Shown: positions 15,207 through 24,500 of the stretch, piece by piece | Position numbering within the stretch: position 1 is the stretch's first letter | How the letters are laid out: each line of letters begins with the position of its first letter | Source of the DNA: a virus | Reading direction: 5' to 3' (one strand) | IMG/VR virus record: IMGVR_UViG_3300025889_000022 | Span: 1 to 41,240 of that record | Length of the DNA stretch: 41,240 nucleotides | Notes under the pieces: model-generated | What the model saw: only the letters and a program-made list of their open reading frames with translations | The model's database searches: none | What the model was told of the DNA's origin: nothing | Program-made: the position numbers and the translations under genes

Positions 15207-16001
15207 TTACGCTCCGTTCACGGCGTTGCCGTACAGTGTCGAACCGACCTTGAAGACGTGGACGACGGTGTTGCCGCTGGTTTGCAGGGTTGGGGCGGAG
15301 CCGCCGCCTGACAGCCAAGTAATCGTCGGCCAAGTGATCGTGTAGGCAGAACCGTCGTCGATCAGCAGCACCACGCTTTCACCGTCAGCCAAGCTGTCAG
15401 TAAACGTCGAGTTGCTTGACAGCGTTTTGGACTGCACCAGACCGTTGGCCGGGTCGATCGCGTTGGCGGGCATTGTCTCGGTGTCAACCACCAGACCATC
15501 GCTGATGGTCGGGTTGGTCAGCGTTTTGTTGGTCAGCGTCTGTGTGTCGGTCGTTCCTACGACAGTACCAGATGGTGCTGCCACAGTGGCGATGGTGCCG
15601 AGGCCGAGCGTCGTCCTCGCAGCCGCTGCGTCAGCGTCGTCAATGAGCGACCGGCCAAAGGACGTGATGGCGGCTTCGGCCCACGTATCTACGCCGGTCG
15701 TGTACGCCAACTTGTCGGCAGCGGTGCCGAGGGCTGCAAGGCTTGTCAGTGTGGCGTCATAGGCTTGCACGTCAGTGCCAATGGTTCCGGTAGCCGCATC
15801 ACCCAGACCCAGTGATGTGCGAGCGCCCGAAGCCGTAGTTGCCCCTGTGCCGCCGTGATCAACAGCGAGAGACGCACCAGTGCCGTCGAAAAGCGCATCG
15901 ATTGACGCTAGGTCAGAATTGATTTTGGTTCCCCACGTATCGTCGCTGCTTCCCACTTCTGGCTGAACCAGCCCCAGATTGGTGGTTGTTGTATCTGCCA
16001 T
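15207..16001 (-). CDS. Tail fibre-like protein with GGTGATT repeats
   Basis: The 264-residue protein begins TNLGLVQPEVGSSDDTWGTK, a common N-terminal start of alphaproteobacterial phage fibres. It contains HGGTGATTASGARTSLGLGD and a related ADAAAARTTLGLGTIATVA repeat, and TQTLTNKTLTNPTISDG, all hallmarks of trimeric fibre shafts. The C-terminal end (about residues 215-264) is a small beta domain (SAYTITWPTITWLSGGG). A role in host attachment is likely. Confidence 0.8.
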   Translation of the reverse strand: MADTTTTNLGLVQPEVGSSDDTWGTKINSDLASIDALFDGTGASLAVDHGGTGATTASGARTSLGLGDAATGTIGTDVQAYDATLTSLAALGTAADKLAYTTGVDTWAEAAITSFGRSLIDDADAAAARTTLGLGTIATVAAPSGTVVGTTDTQTLTNKTLTNPTISDGLVVDTETMPANAIDPANGLVQSKTLSSNSTFTDSLADGESVVLLIDDGSAYTITWPTITWLSGGGSAPTLQTSGNTVVHVFKVGSTLYGNAVNGA

Positions 16002-16014
16002 ATCTAGTCTCCTG

Positions 16015-17043
16015 TCAGGCCGCTTCCACTGCGGTCCAAATGTCAGTGCCTGCGGTCACTTCGGACCACGCTGGCGCGGTTGGTGTGGTCGCCGTCCAAG
16101 TGTCCGTGTCTGGGGGCAAACCAGACCACGTTGGCATAGCGGGGGTGGTGGGTAGCCACGTTTCGGCGTTTGCAGGGACTGGCGTCCACACCAGTCGTCC
16201 TGCGGTAAGCTGCCCACCAGACCCCAGCAGTGCGGCGCTGCGGTAGCGGATGCCGCCAGCAACCGGCGTGATGGTCCCGACTGCTGTGAGCGTTGGTGTC
16301 GGGTAGGCGATCTTGCTTGCGTCGGTTGACACGGTGCCTGATGCAAGCAGTGCGGCGTTCACGACAGCCAGCTTTCTGGCAGCGGCTGTCAGCGCCCCTG
16401 TGCCGCCGTAAAGACTTGCGCCAATACCGACACGCAGAGCGGCTGCGGCGAGTGCGCCAGCACTAACAGCAGACGCCGAGCGGCATCTGACACGACTGCC
16501 GGTCGAGCCTACCGACCCCTGTGCCTGCAAAACAGCTTCAGCGTAAGCCGTGCGTCTTACGGCAGCCGAAACAATGCCAGCGCCAGATAGCAGCGATGCG
16601 GCGTTGTTATTAACACGCGTATAGCTGGCCGAAAGCGAGCCAGACGCCAGCAAAGTCGCGGCATCTACCCGCTGCCTGACCGCATCGCTTGCGAGTGAAC
16701 CTGCCCCATAAAGGTGGGCAAAGCCCGCGCCGATTTTTCCAGCGGTGGACGCAACTGACCCAGCAGCCGATAGCTGACCAGACGCGGACAGAAGTTTATG
16801 GGCTACACTTGTCAGAGCGCCAGAGCAGAGCAGTGTCGCCGCTGCAAATTTTGCCGCCGTGAATTGTGTGGCCGCAGCAACCAGCGCACCGCTACCAGCA
16901 AGAACGGCAGCATTCCCGTCGTTCACGCTGTATAGGCCAAGTCCATACGCCCCTGACCCGTACTTGCTGGACGGGACGGTTATGGTTTGGATTGCGCCGT
17001 ATAGGTTAAGGCCGTAAGGCCCTAACCCATATTTGTTGCCCAC
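16015..17043 (-). CDS. Repeat-built fibre-like protein
   Basis: The 342-residue product opens with two copies of a KYGxGxYGLxLY motif (residues 4-15 and 27-38), followed by about twelve degenerate ~20-residue repeats with the core xLLASGSLSAxAxR (about residues 44-285). It closes with three WT-rich repeats (AETWLPTTPAMPTWSG; DTWTATTPTAPAWSE; DIWTAVEAA). The repeats suggest a rod such as a solenoid or trimeric shaft. It lies in the tail-fibre cluster. No close family is recognised. Confidence 0.6.
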   Translation of the reverse strand: MGNKYGLGPYGLNLYGAIQTITVPSSKYGSGAYGLGLYSVNDGNAAVLAGSGALVAAATQFTAAKFAAATLLCSGALTSVAHKLLSASGQLSAAGSVASTAGKIGAGFAHLYGAGSLASDAVRQRVDAATLLASGSLSASYTRVNNNAASLLSGAGIVSAAVRRTAYAEAVLQAQGSVGSTGSRVRCRSASAVSAGALAAAALRVGIGASLYGGTGALTAAARKLAVVNAALLASGTVSTDASKIAYPTPTLTAVGTITPVAGGIRYRSAALLGSGGQLTAGRLVWTPVPANAETWLPTTPAMPTWSGLPPDTDTWTATTPTAPAWSEVTAGTDIWTAVEAA

Positions 17044-17062
17044 GGTTGTTTAGCCCCTCTTA

Positions 17063-17452
17063 TTAGGCCATCGTCAGGTCAAGCGACCCGGCGCTGATCT
17101 TGAGTTCGTCGTTGACTGCAATGGCCACCGAAGCTGTGAGAGCGCCGTGCCAGAGGCAGTTGCCAGCGGTCGAGGCGTCCCACACGCTGACGTGGCTGAC
17201 AGTTTCCCAGTTCGTCGTCGTGTTTGGGCCAAACGTCAGGTCGGCGGCGTTGCTGGCGGTGTCGCCCGTAACCGTGAACGTGGCGCTCTGGCGGGCGTAG
17301 CCATTGCCGCTGATTTCACCAGTAGACGGCGAAGCGTCGGACGGGGCCGAGGTGTGCAAGGCCACATACCACGCAGTCGGGCGCGTTGCCGACCCGGTGG
17401 TCATCAGCCAGTCCAATATCAGGTTTTCTGCGTGATCGGTAAGCGCGCTCAT
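17063..17452 (-). CDS. Tail protein of the AWYVALHTSAP (Gp80-like) family
   Basis: The 129-residue protein carries AWYVALHTSAPSDASPSTGEISGNGYARQ, the conserved core of a small phage tail-fibre-like family, then HVSVWDASTAGNCLWHGALT and a strand-rich end. Its stop and start overlap those of neighbours. It would be a minor tail or baseplate component; precise placement in the virion is unknown. Confidence 0.75.
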   Translation of the reverse strand: MSALTDHAENLILDWLMTTGSATRPTAWYVALHTSAPSDASPSTGEISGNGYARQSATFTVTGDTASNAADLTFGPNTTTNWETVSHVSVWDASTAGNCLWHGALTASVAIAVNDELKISAGSLDLTMA

Positions 17453-18066
17453 CCGAATGTCCTCTTTCGTGAATGAAGGCCACCCTCTGGACGCTTGGCG
17501 CGTTCAGAAGCATAGCCAATTGCATCGATGCTGCCTTTGTACATGCTGGCCCACATCGGCATGCGTTCATCGTTTTTGAGATATGGTTCAGCGTGAACCA
17601 GCGACCCGAACAGGTAAGCGTCCGGGTGGTTTGCCAACAGCCAGTTGCTGGTATTGTTATTCGACAACGTCGGTATCTTGGCGTAGTAGGTCATCTCGAC
17701 ATCCGTAGATGCCGAGGGTGCCGGGAAGATTTGGAACTTGTTGTTGATGATCGTGTAGACGATTGGATCACCTGCCCGCTGGGTGGCTCTGACCTCGGCC
17801 ATCCCCATTTGGGCAACGTATTCCAGAACGACCGGCGGCGAGCCGATGGTGATCAGGCTGATTGTCTCCAGCCAATCGACCGGCATGTTGACGTAACCAC
17901 CGCTGATAGTGGACGTGTCCCGCTCGATCATTTCGTTAACGCGAAGCTGCCGGTTGAGAGCCGCTTCAGTCAGCGTGATAAAGGTCGGGATCACCGAGGT
18001 GAGATCGTCGCGGTTTAGCCAGTCAGCAATCGCTGTCTGCAGTTCCGCATACGTTGAGATCGCCAT
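17449..18066 (-). CDS. Head-tail adaptor (SU10-type adaptor family)
   Basis: The start at 18066 (MAISTYAELQTAIADWLNR) follows the glycosyltransferase stop with an ATGA overlap. The 205-residue helical protein carries YAELQTAIADWLNRDDLTSV, FITLTEAALNRQLRV and DWLETISLI, the pattern of the phage SU10-type adaptor that docks under the portal. It lies two genes after the capsid, the usual position for connectors in short-tailed phages. Confidence 0.8.
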   Translation of the reverse strand: MAISTYAELQTAIADWLNRDDLTSVIPTFITLTEAALNRQLRVNEMIERDTSTISGGYVNMPVDWLETISLITIGSPPVVLEYVAQMGMAEVRATQRAGDPIVYTIINNKFQIFPAPSASTDVEMTYYAKIPTLSNNNTSNWLLANHPDAYLFGSLVHAEPYLKNDERMPMWASMYKGSIDAIGYASERAKRPEGGLHSRKRTFG

Positions 18067-18761
18067 CAGTTGGCCTCCAAGATCACCGGCTTGTCCTCGG
18101 CCTGCAGTTTCTTGCGAGCCGCAGTCACCTCGTCCTTCCAGACTTCCGCGTGTTCGTGGCGGTAGGCGAAAGTGCCGATGTGTTCGATTTCCTTGCTGGC
18201 ATCGTGGTCGAGCCAGACGGTGTAACCAGCCTCGCGGGCGATGCGGCAGAAGTAGATGTCTTCGCCTGAGTAGTTGCCAGAGCGGGCGCTGTAGCCGATC
18301 AGGTGCCACGGCATCGGCAGCTTCTTGTAGACATCTGCCTTGACCAGCATGCAGCCCATACCCATCGAGGCGACCTCTTCGAGGCCGGTGCTGTCTTCGT
18401 GGGTGTAGACGTGTTCAAGCGTCTTGAAATTCTTGAAGGCTGTCGGATGACAGGGCATGCGCCGCGTGGCGTAATTGCAGCCGACAATGTCCTTCTTGCG
18501 ATCCGCAAGCTGGCGGTAGATGTCCTTCGGAAACCTCATGTCGCTGTCCAGCCACAGGATGTGGTCTGCCCCGGCGCTGAGAGCCTCTCTGGCGAGGTTT
18601 TCGCGCTGGTCGCAAATCAGCGTACCCATCGAGGTTAAGGTCACCAGAGAGCCGCCTTTAGGGGCTTCGTGAGCGCCGAAGAATGCCGACATGCGGGCGA
18701 GGTCATAGGCAAACCCGGCATCGACCTGATCTCGGCAGGGAACGCAAACTGCTAGTCTCAT
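18066..18761 (-). CDS. Glycosyltransferase-A-like protein in the head-tail operon
   Basis: The 231-residue protein starts MRLAVCVPCRDQVDAGFAYD, reads VTLTSMGTLICDQRENLA and has ILWLDSDMRF with Asp72-x-Asp74, the metal-binding DxD of GT-A glycosyltransferases. Later GMGCMLVKADVYKKL and YSGEDIYFCRIAREAGYTVWLD are characteristic of GT2-like acceptor-site segments. It is embedded between structural genes with ATGA overlaps. It may glycosylate virion or host surface components; the substrate is unknown. Confidence 0.8.
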   Translation of the reverse strand: MRLAVCVPCRDQVDAGFAYDLARMSAFFGAHEAPKGGSLVTLTSMGTLICDQRENLAREALSAGADHILWLDSDMRFPKDIYRQLADRKKDIVGCNYATRRMPCHPTAFKNFKTLEHVYTHEDSTGLEEVASMGMGCMLVKADVYKKLPMPWHLIGYSARSGNYSGEDIYFCRIAREAGYTVWLDHDASKEIEHIGTFAYRHEHAEVWKDEVTAARKKLQAEDKPVILEAN

Positions 18762-19066
18762 TAGATGGCTCCTGATTTGGTTCTGAAGAACCGATTGTCG
18801 TAATCATTGAGCCACCGCTTCATTGCCTCGTCGTCGTCGGCAATGCCCTTCCGCTTGAGGTCGTAGTAGATCGACAACGGGATTGATGCCACGCGGGTCC
18901 ACTCACCCCAGCGATCCGGCGCGTTGTTGTACGCATCCCGGTTGGCCTCGATGATTGGAGACATGTCCTGCTCCGTCTCGATGTAGAAGCAGTTGTCGCT
19001 GTCGTCGTAATGGAAGAAGCGGCGAATGCCCAATTCCGGGCTTTCGCTGAACGGTATACGGCTCAT
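18761..19066 (-). CDS. Conserved podovirus-type hypothetical protein (101 aa)
   Basis: Start 19066 (MSRIPFSE) is preferred over ATG 19078; neither has a strong ribosome site. The protein reads GIRRFFHYDDSDNCFYIETEQDMSPIIEANRDAYNNAPDRWGEWTRVASIPLSI..LNDYDNRFFRT, a pattern typical of a small protein lying between capsid and adaptor in many short-tailed phages. Its function is not established. It follows the terminator at 19117-19134, so it may need its own or read-through transcription. Confidence 0.75.
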   Translation of the reverse strand: MSRIPFSESPELGIRRFFHYDDSDNCFYIETEQDMSPIIEANRDAYNNAPDRWGEWTRVASIPLSIYYDLKRKGIADDDEAMKRWLNDYDNRFFRTKSGAI

Positions 19067-19091
19067 GTGATGATCCATCTAATGGGACGTG

Positions 19092-19106
19092 CCGCCATCT
19101 CGGCGG
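19092..19106 (-). other. Covarying intergenic hairpin, copy 1
   Basis: CCGCC - 5-base loop - GGCGG, downstream of the capsid gene and just past its terminator on the minus strand. The same hairpin recurs at 21223-21237 and, with a compensatory T:A for C:G change, at 20140-20154. It could be an RNA processing or stability element of the head-gene transcripts. Confidence 0.5.
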
Positions 19107-19116
19107 GATAGTGAAA

Positions 19117-19134
19117 GGGGGGCCGAAGCCCCCC
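19117..19134 (-). terminator. Intrinsic terminator-like hairpin after the capsid gene
   Basis: On the minus strand a 7-bp GGGGGGC stem with a TTCG tetraloop lies 8 bases after the capsid stop and is followed by TTTCACT. The T-run is short, so termination may be partial, which would set a drop in expression from capsid to tail genes. The 34508-34525 hairpin has the same CCCCTTTCACT tail. Confidence 0.65.
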
Positions 19135-19142
19135 AGTCAGAC

Positions 19143-20114
19143 TTAGCTGTCAAGCAGGTCGGCAATGATGCCGTGCGCAGCCTGATTTTTGACCTTGAGG
19201 CCGAACTCAACGAGGATCATGCGGCGCTCCGAGTCGCCGGTCACCGCGAGCTTCTTGGTCTGGTAGCCGCGCAGATACGCGACACCCGCATACTCCGGAT
19301 CGAGGACGAACACGTCACGCGAACGCTGGAAGCGGTTTGCGATCATGCTCACCTTGCCGAAGTCGGACAGATACACGTCAGCCGTACCCACGATTGCGAA
19401 AGGCTTGGCCGAGGTGTTGTTCATCCGGTTGGCCTGAATGCCGGTGAAGGCCGATGCCACGGTCTTGTTGTGCGCACCCGCCATCATGATCTTCGGATCA
19501 CCGCCGTTGTTCCACATCGACTGGATCACGTCCTTGAGCATCTGCTCGGTGAAGGTACGCTGAGTACCGTCAGTACGGGCCGTGTCGATGTAGCCGTTCG
19601 GGGCCGAGGTCAGAGCGCCGTTGGAGCCGTCACCAGCCTTCGAGACGTTGGAGGTCAGCCACGTCGGAAGACCGGCGGTCTTGCGAGCGGTGGTCGAGTC
19701 ACCAATGACCGATGCCTGATTGAACAGCAGGGCGGTTTCTACGTCCCGCTTCAGTTCAGACGAGGCGCGGGCCATATCGTAGGCAAGCCTGCTCTTGTAA
19801 CCTGCGGAATCGACACTCTCGATAGTGCCGGAGGTGCCAACGACCTTGCGGCTGATCTGAGTGTAGTTCCCGACGCGGTTAGTAGCCGCGCGGCTGTCGA
19901 GCGTTGCGTCGTCGCCTTCAATTGCGGCATTCGTAGTAGAAGCCGCTGCAAGCGAGTCGGTAAGCCATTCGAAGTAAGTATTGGACACGTTTTCACGGCC
20001 AACATTACTCATAAATGGGGTTTCCTCTGGCGAGATGTCATATATCATGCTGGAGAGGTCTTCACGAATATTGTTCGCATCATATTTGTCGAACAGGTTT
20101 GTCGGCTGAGCCAT
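19143..20114 (-). CDS. Major capsid protein (SU10-type)
   Basis: The 323-residue protein contains DLSSMIYDISPEETPFMSNV, FEWLTDSL, GNYTQISRKVVGTSGT and the terminal FGLKVKNQAAHGIIADL, the pattern of the SU10 major capsid family (HK97 fold). No protease or fused scaffold is visible. It lies directly downstream of the scaffold gene, with a good ribosome site (AAGGAGGA). It forms the icosahedral shell and should be the most highly expressed late product. Confidence 0.92.
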   Translation of the reverse strand: MAQPTNLFDKYDANNIREDLSSMIYDISPEETPFMSNVGRENVSNTYFEWLTDSLAAASTTNAAIEGDDATLDSRAATNRVGNYTQISRKVVGTSGTIESVDSAGYKSRLAYDMARASSELKRDVETALLFNQASVIGDSTTARKTAGLPTWLTSNVSKAGDGSNGALTSAPNGYIDTARTDGTQRTFTEQMLKDVIQSMWNNGGDPKIMMAGAHNKTVASAFTGIQANRMNNTSAKPFAIVGTADVYLSDFGKVSMIANRFQRSRDVFVLDPEYAGVAYLRGYQTKKLAVTGDSERRMILVEFGLKVKNQAAHGIIADLLDS

Positions 20115-20139
20115 TGCTCATCCTCCTTCTAAGGACGCG

Positions 20140-20154
20140 CCGTCATCACGACGG
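20140..20154 (-). other. Covarying intergenic hairpin, copy 2 (scaffold-capsid)
   Basis: CCGTC - 5-base loop - GACGG between the scaffold stop and the capsid ribosome site. It differs from the copies at 19092 and 21223 by a compensated pair (T:A for C:G) and by one loop base, so pairing is retained. Flanking GGACG/CGTCC is shared with copy 1. Confidence 0.5.
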
Positions 20155-20165
20155 GGCTGTGGTTG

Positions 20166-21197
20166 CTAAAGAAGGGTCTCAAACAATGCGGCTGCATCGT
20201 GTATCGACCCAGACTTGGCGAGACGCTGCTTTGCCTTTGTCTGCTTGGTCTGGCTGCGAGGGGCGGCTGTTGCCGATCCTGCAGAGGCCGTGCGTGGCCC
20301 CTTTGAAGCTGCCGCCTTTGGCCGCTTGGCCATCATGCGGTCGTACTTCATTGCCTTGTTCAGAATGACGATTGCCTTGTGGTCGTAGGCCGCGTTCAAC
20401 TCTTCGTCCGAATAGCCCATTGAAAGGCCATACTCGCGCAGAGCCACACGATCTGCATCCCACCGGGACTTGTCTCGCCACTCCGGAATGGCTTCCAGCA
20501 GCTTCTGCTTACTCAGTTCGATTTGCTGCTTGGTCGCCATTGCGCGGGCTTGCGCTTCTTGCTGCGAGAGATATGCCTTCTCGGCTTGTATCTTCTGCAG
20601 CTTCTGCGCCCGGTCATTCCAAACGTCCCGCTGACGAACATATTCAAGCGGGTCTTCCTCATACAGACGACCCCAATCAGGCTCTTGCGGCTGCATCTCT
20701 GCCAGCGTCTGTTCAAGCGCAGACAGCAGGGTCGCATACTGTTGGCGTTCCTCGCGGATTTCGTTCAGTTCGCCGTGTAGCTGCGACCGTTCAGCCGAAA
20801 GCTGTTGGGTCTTTTGGGTGAAAATGGCCTGCCTCTGATAGCCTTTGACTACCTCGTCCAGCGGAAGCCGCTCTTCCTTGCCGTCGATCTTGACGGTGAC
20901 AAGATTGGCTTCTGGTTCGGGGTCTTCATCGGCATCATCGTCATCAGCCATCGCCTCTACGTCATCGGCACCATCTTCTTCCGAACCTTCCGGCTCGTCG
21001 TCTAGTGGCGTCTCATCCGATTCCGCTTCGGCTGCAAGCGCCTCGGCATCATCAGCCGGGGCATCCTGTTGTGGTGCAGATCGCTTATGAAGGGTTGGGT
21101 TCTCCGCTTCGCGGTCCAAGAATGCTTCAAAGGCATCAACAACACTGGAGGGTCCAGTCCCGCCCGGTGGAGGGGTCGGGGTATTGGAAGTAGTCAT
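20166..21197 (-). CDS. Head scaffolding protein
   Basis: The 343-residue protein has a disordered, very acidic N-terminal part (about residues 45-95), a long coiled coil (about 125-235, QLSAERSQLHGELNEIREERQQ...) and a basic, Ala/Lys-rich C-terminal tail (MAKRPKAAASKGPRTAS). This acidic, coiled and basic layout, next to the capsid gene, is the classic scaffold form. The basic tail would bind the capsid shell during procapsid assembly. Confidence 0.85.
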   Translation of the reverse strand: MTTSNTPTPPPGGTGPSSVVDAFEAFLDREAENPTLHKRSAPQQDAPADDAEALAAEAESDETPLDDEPEGSEEDGADDVEAMADDDDADEDPEPEANLVTVKIDGKEERLPLDEVVKGYQRQAIFTQKTQQLSAERSQLHGELNEIREERQQYATLLSALEQTLAEMQPQEPDWGRLYEEDPLEYVRQRDVWNDRAQKLQKIQAEKAYLSQQEAQARAMATKQQIELSKQKLLEAIPEWRDKSRWDADRVALREYGLSMGYSDEELNAAYDHKAIVILNKAMKYDRMMAKRPKAAASKGPRTASAGSATAAPRSQTKQTKAKQRLAKSGSIHDAAALFETLL

Positions 21198-21222
21198 CAG
21201 GTTTCCTTCTCAGGGATATGCG

Positions 21223-21237
21223 CCGCCATCTCGGCGG
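21223..21237 (-). other. Covarying intergenic hairpin, copy 3
   Basis: CCGCC - 5-base loop - GGCGG, between the 21248 gene and the scaffold start. The 16-base core is identical to the 19092 copy. All three lie in the intergenic gaps bordering scaffold and capsid genes. Confidence 0.5.
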
Positions 21238-21247
21238 TGCGGTTCAC

Positions 21248-21499
21248 TCACTGGCGTTTCGAATTGATCCGCCTGTTGTGGGCTTCGACCTCAAGGCCAC
21301 GGGCCACACTCCGCATCTCGTCGCGCAGTTCCTCGACTGCCTTGTATCGATACCAGCACTGCTCGCGGCTGATCGCATCGTCCGGGTTGGTCGATGCCCA
21401 CCGCTCAAAGTGCATCTTCTGGATCGCGTCCAGAGCCTCAGTCAGCACCGGGTCATCGAGCAGTTCACCTGCCCGTCTGGCCTTCTCTTCACGGTCCAT
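21248..21499 (-). CDS. Small hypothetical head-region protein (83 aa)
   Basis: The helical protein (MDREEKARRAGELLDDPVLT...EAL, then DDAISREQCWYRYKAVEELRDEMRSVARGLE) lies between the virion-amidase gene and scaffold. Its length, charge and position match small conserved head-assembly proteins in podovirus-like phages. No catalytic motif is visible. The spacing to the scaffold contains a covarying hairpin. Confidence 0.75.
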   Translation of the reverse strand: MDREEKARRAGELLDDPVLTEALDAIQKMHFERWASTNPDDAISREQCWYRYKAVEELRDEMRSVARGLEVEAHNRRINSKRQ

Positions 21500-21506
21500 A
21501 AATGCC

Positions 21507-24500
21507 TCAGATCAATGCTGCGGGTTCGCCGCCCAGAAGACCCTGTTTGCCTGCAGCCTCGCGGGCAGCGGCCCAACGCTTTTTCTCACGCTTGCACTCG
21601 TCGTCCTTGCAGGGCTGCACCTTGTCCATCTTGCCCTTGCCGCGATCCCGGTAGACTTCGCCGGTATTGAGGACGATGGTCTTGGTGTCCGGATCGACAG
21701 CGACAATGGCCTCTGGCGGTTGATCTGGGTCAACCAGACCGCCGTTCTGCTTTGCCGCCTCTTCCGCCACCGCCGCCGTCTGCTCGGCCTGTTGCTGGGG
21801 CGGGATCGACCGGGTCTTTTCGGCCTTGAGGCTGTCTGCCTTGGCCGTCCTGTTGACGCCTTGGAACGACGGCATGCCTTCTGGCATCAGCCCGTCCATA
21901 ATCTCGGCCAGCGGCCCTACAACCGGCTCTGCCTGTGCGACCTGCGGTGCTGGGGCTGGCTTGCTGGCTTCCAAACGGTTGGTGTTCTTCTTCAGCGAGG
22001 CGAACTGGGCGACATCGATGCCTTGGTTCATCGCAGCCGTGGAAAGCCGAGACAGCGTCGGGTGGTCTTTGACCGTCAGCGTCTTGGTCTTCTCGTCATA
22101 CTGCAGGCCAAGGTTTCGAAGGCCCTTGAGCGCCTCTGTCCTGATCCGCTCATCCGAGATGAAGCTGGAAGCAAACTTGCCAAGCATCTCCTCGGCTTTC
22201 TGCCGACCGATCTGCAGGACGCGGGCTTCATCGATCTTGAACGACCGAGGCTGGTCGTAGGTGTCGGTGGGGCCATCTTTGAACGGACCTGCCCAACTTG
22301 CAGCACCCGGCACCCCTTGCTGAGCAGCCAGTGCAGCGTCGGCCTCGGCTTCGCTTAGCGCCGCGCCTTCCAGACCCTCTGTGTCACCGCCAATCTGGCC
22401 TTCCATATAGGCGTCCCAGAGCGCCTCCCGCTCGTCCTTGGACAGCCCGTTGTAGTAGTCAGCAGCGGCCTTGCCCTCATCGGCCTGCCGCATCTGCTTG
22501 CTCGACCATCGACCAGCCTTGCGAGCCTCTGCTGCACCCTGATCGCCCTGATATGCGCCGTGGTATGTCACCATCATGTCGGGCGAGGCGAAGGGCTGTC
22601 TAGCCAGCCAGCTTGCCAGCTTTGCGCCAGCCTCGATTTGGGCCTTCGTGACATCCGCGTTGTTCTTGGCGATGACCTCGACGCCGATGGAAGTGGAACT
22701 GCTCACGCGCGGGTTTCCAGCGCCAGTCCACCGCTTGTTCTTGATGCTGTCGCTTGTGTGAGAAGCCTTGGAGTTCGGGTTTTTCGTTAGCTGGTGAACA
22801 GTGCCATCGCGGTCGATCATGAACTGCACGGCCACTCCGCGAGCCTTCATGCCATTCATGTGGGCTTTGCGCGATCCCGGTCCAGTATGGTGGAAGACCA
22901 GCGCGTCTACAGTTTCAATGTCACCCCGATCTCGGAACCAGCCCTTGTCTTCGGTGTCGATGAACGAGGGTTGATCAGCCGCGCTCTCAGCGTCAGCCTC
23001 CCCATCCGCTCCCTCGCCCTGCAACAGCCCCTTGATCGGGTCGGTGATTGCGTCTGTTACCTTCTCAACAGCCTCTTGCGCCTTCTCGACAATCGTCTCG
23101 CCCGTCATCGGCTTGTCTGCCGGTGCCGAGACCGGTTCTGCAACCGGTACATCCGGCTTTGGACGCACTGCCTGTGCAGGCACGCCGGACGGGGTGCTGC
23201 GCGACGGGCCAAGCAACGACTCTGGCGGGTACACGACCAACGGCGGCTTTGGCATCGGGATCGGCGGGGCCGAGATCGATGGCTGGGCCGGGGGAGCAGG
23301 CGGCTGGGAAACCGGGATGCTCACCGTCGATGTCCGCGATGCAGGCTGCGGAAGACCACTCGGCATTGTCCGCCCAATCTGGCGGAACGTGTCTGCGATC
23401 TCCTCCGGGCTTGCCGCTCCGAGAAGGCCGCGTGTGTAGCCAGCGGCTACCGGGTCGGTATTGGCAAACGAATAGTCTGCACCCAGTCCTGCATTGCCGG
23501 TGTAGGGCCGTGACGGGGCTGGGAGACCGGCGTCATCCATTTGCCTACTGGCTTCCATCGCCACCGACTCGGCTTGCTGTGCCTGCCGCTGTGCATTCTG
23601 CGCCAGAGCCTGTCGGCCCATTTCCGCAGCCATCTCTCGCTGCGCCATCTGGGCCTGATCGACCGAGCCATAGGCATCGACAGCCGCGCTTTGCTGGCGC
23701 TCACTGGGGGTGCCATACGGGTTGTTCTCGTTCGCAGCGACATCGATGGTGCCGAGGTCAACCGGCTCCGAGAAGTCGTCAGTGTTGACCGTGGTGTAGC
23801 TTTCCGGCTCCGGAACGCCAAGGCGATCCTGTATGGCTTTAGAGGCTTGTACCGGGTTCTGGCCAAAGCCAAAGTCACTTGCAATTGCCTGCCCCGTGAT
23901 CCGGCCTATGTCGAGTAGGCCACTGATCGTCGGGTTAAGACCGGGGCCACTGAGTGGGCCACCGAAATCCTGTTTGACGCCATATGACGGCTGGGCCGGG
24001 GGGTTGGTCTCGGAAAAGTCAGAGACCGCGCCCACATTCGAAGGCGCAAAGGCATCACGCACCGCTGCCGCATCGGATCGGGGGCCGAAACCCGATACGG
24101 ACTGGCCAGCTACCACTCCCCCCAAGCCGATACCTGCCATTGTGTCAGCATCAAGCCCAGACCATCCCCCCATAGCGTCCATAGCAGACGGGGTGCCAAG
24201 CGAGCCTTGGCCAATGCCGGTGGCGGAACTCGGCCCCATCCCCATTGACGGGGCGTAGCCGCCGAGAGGGTCGGCGTTGACAGACTGCCCCCGAACAGCG
24301 GCGGCAATTGCGCTGTCGAGGCCCATCTGGCTGGACGTGCTGGATGGAGCCGAAGGCGCTGGCGCAAACGATCCAAAATCAGTCATGCCGATAGCTGAAG
24401 TCGGCGCAGAGGCAAGAGAGCCAAAGTCTGTCAGGCCCAACGTAGACATATCGCCAAACGCCAGCGCGTCCGACGCTGCAGTCGTCGCCAGACCATTGGG

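Noticed and set aside
14466-17043. Diversity-generating retroelement at the fibre genes
   Set aside because: No reverse transcriptase and no template/variable repeat pair was seen near the fibre genes.
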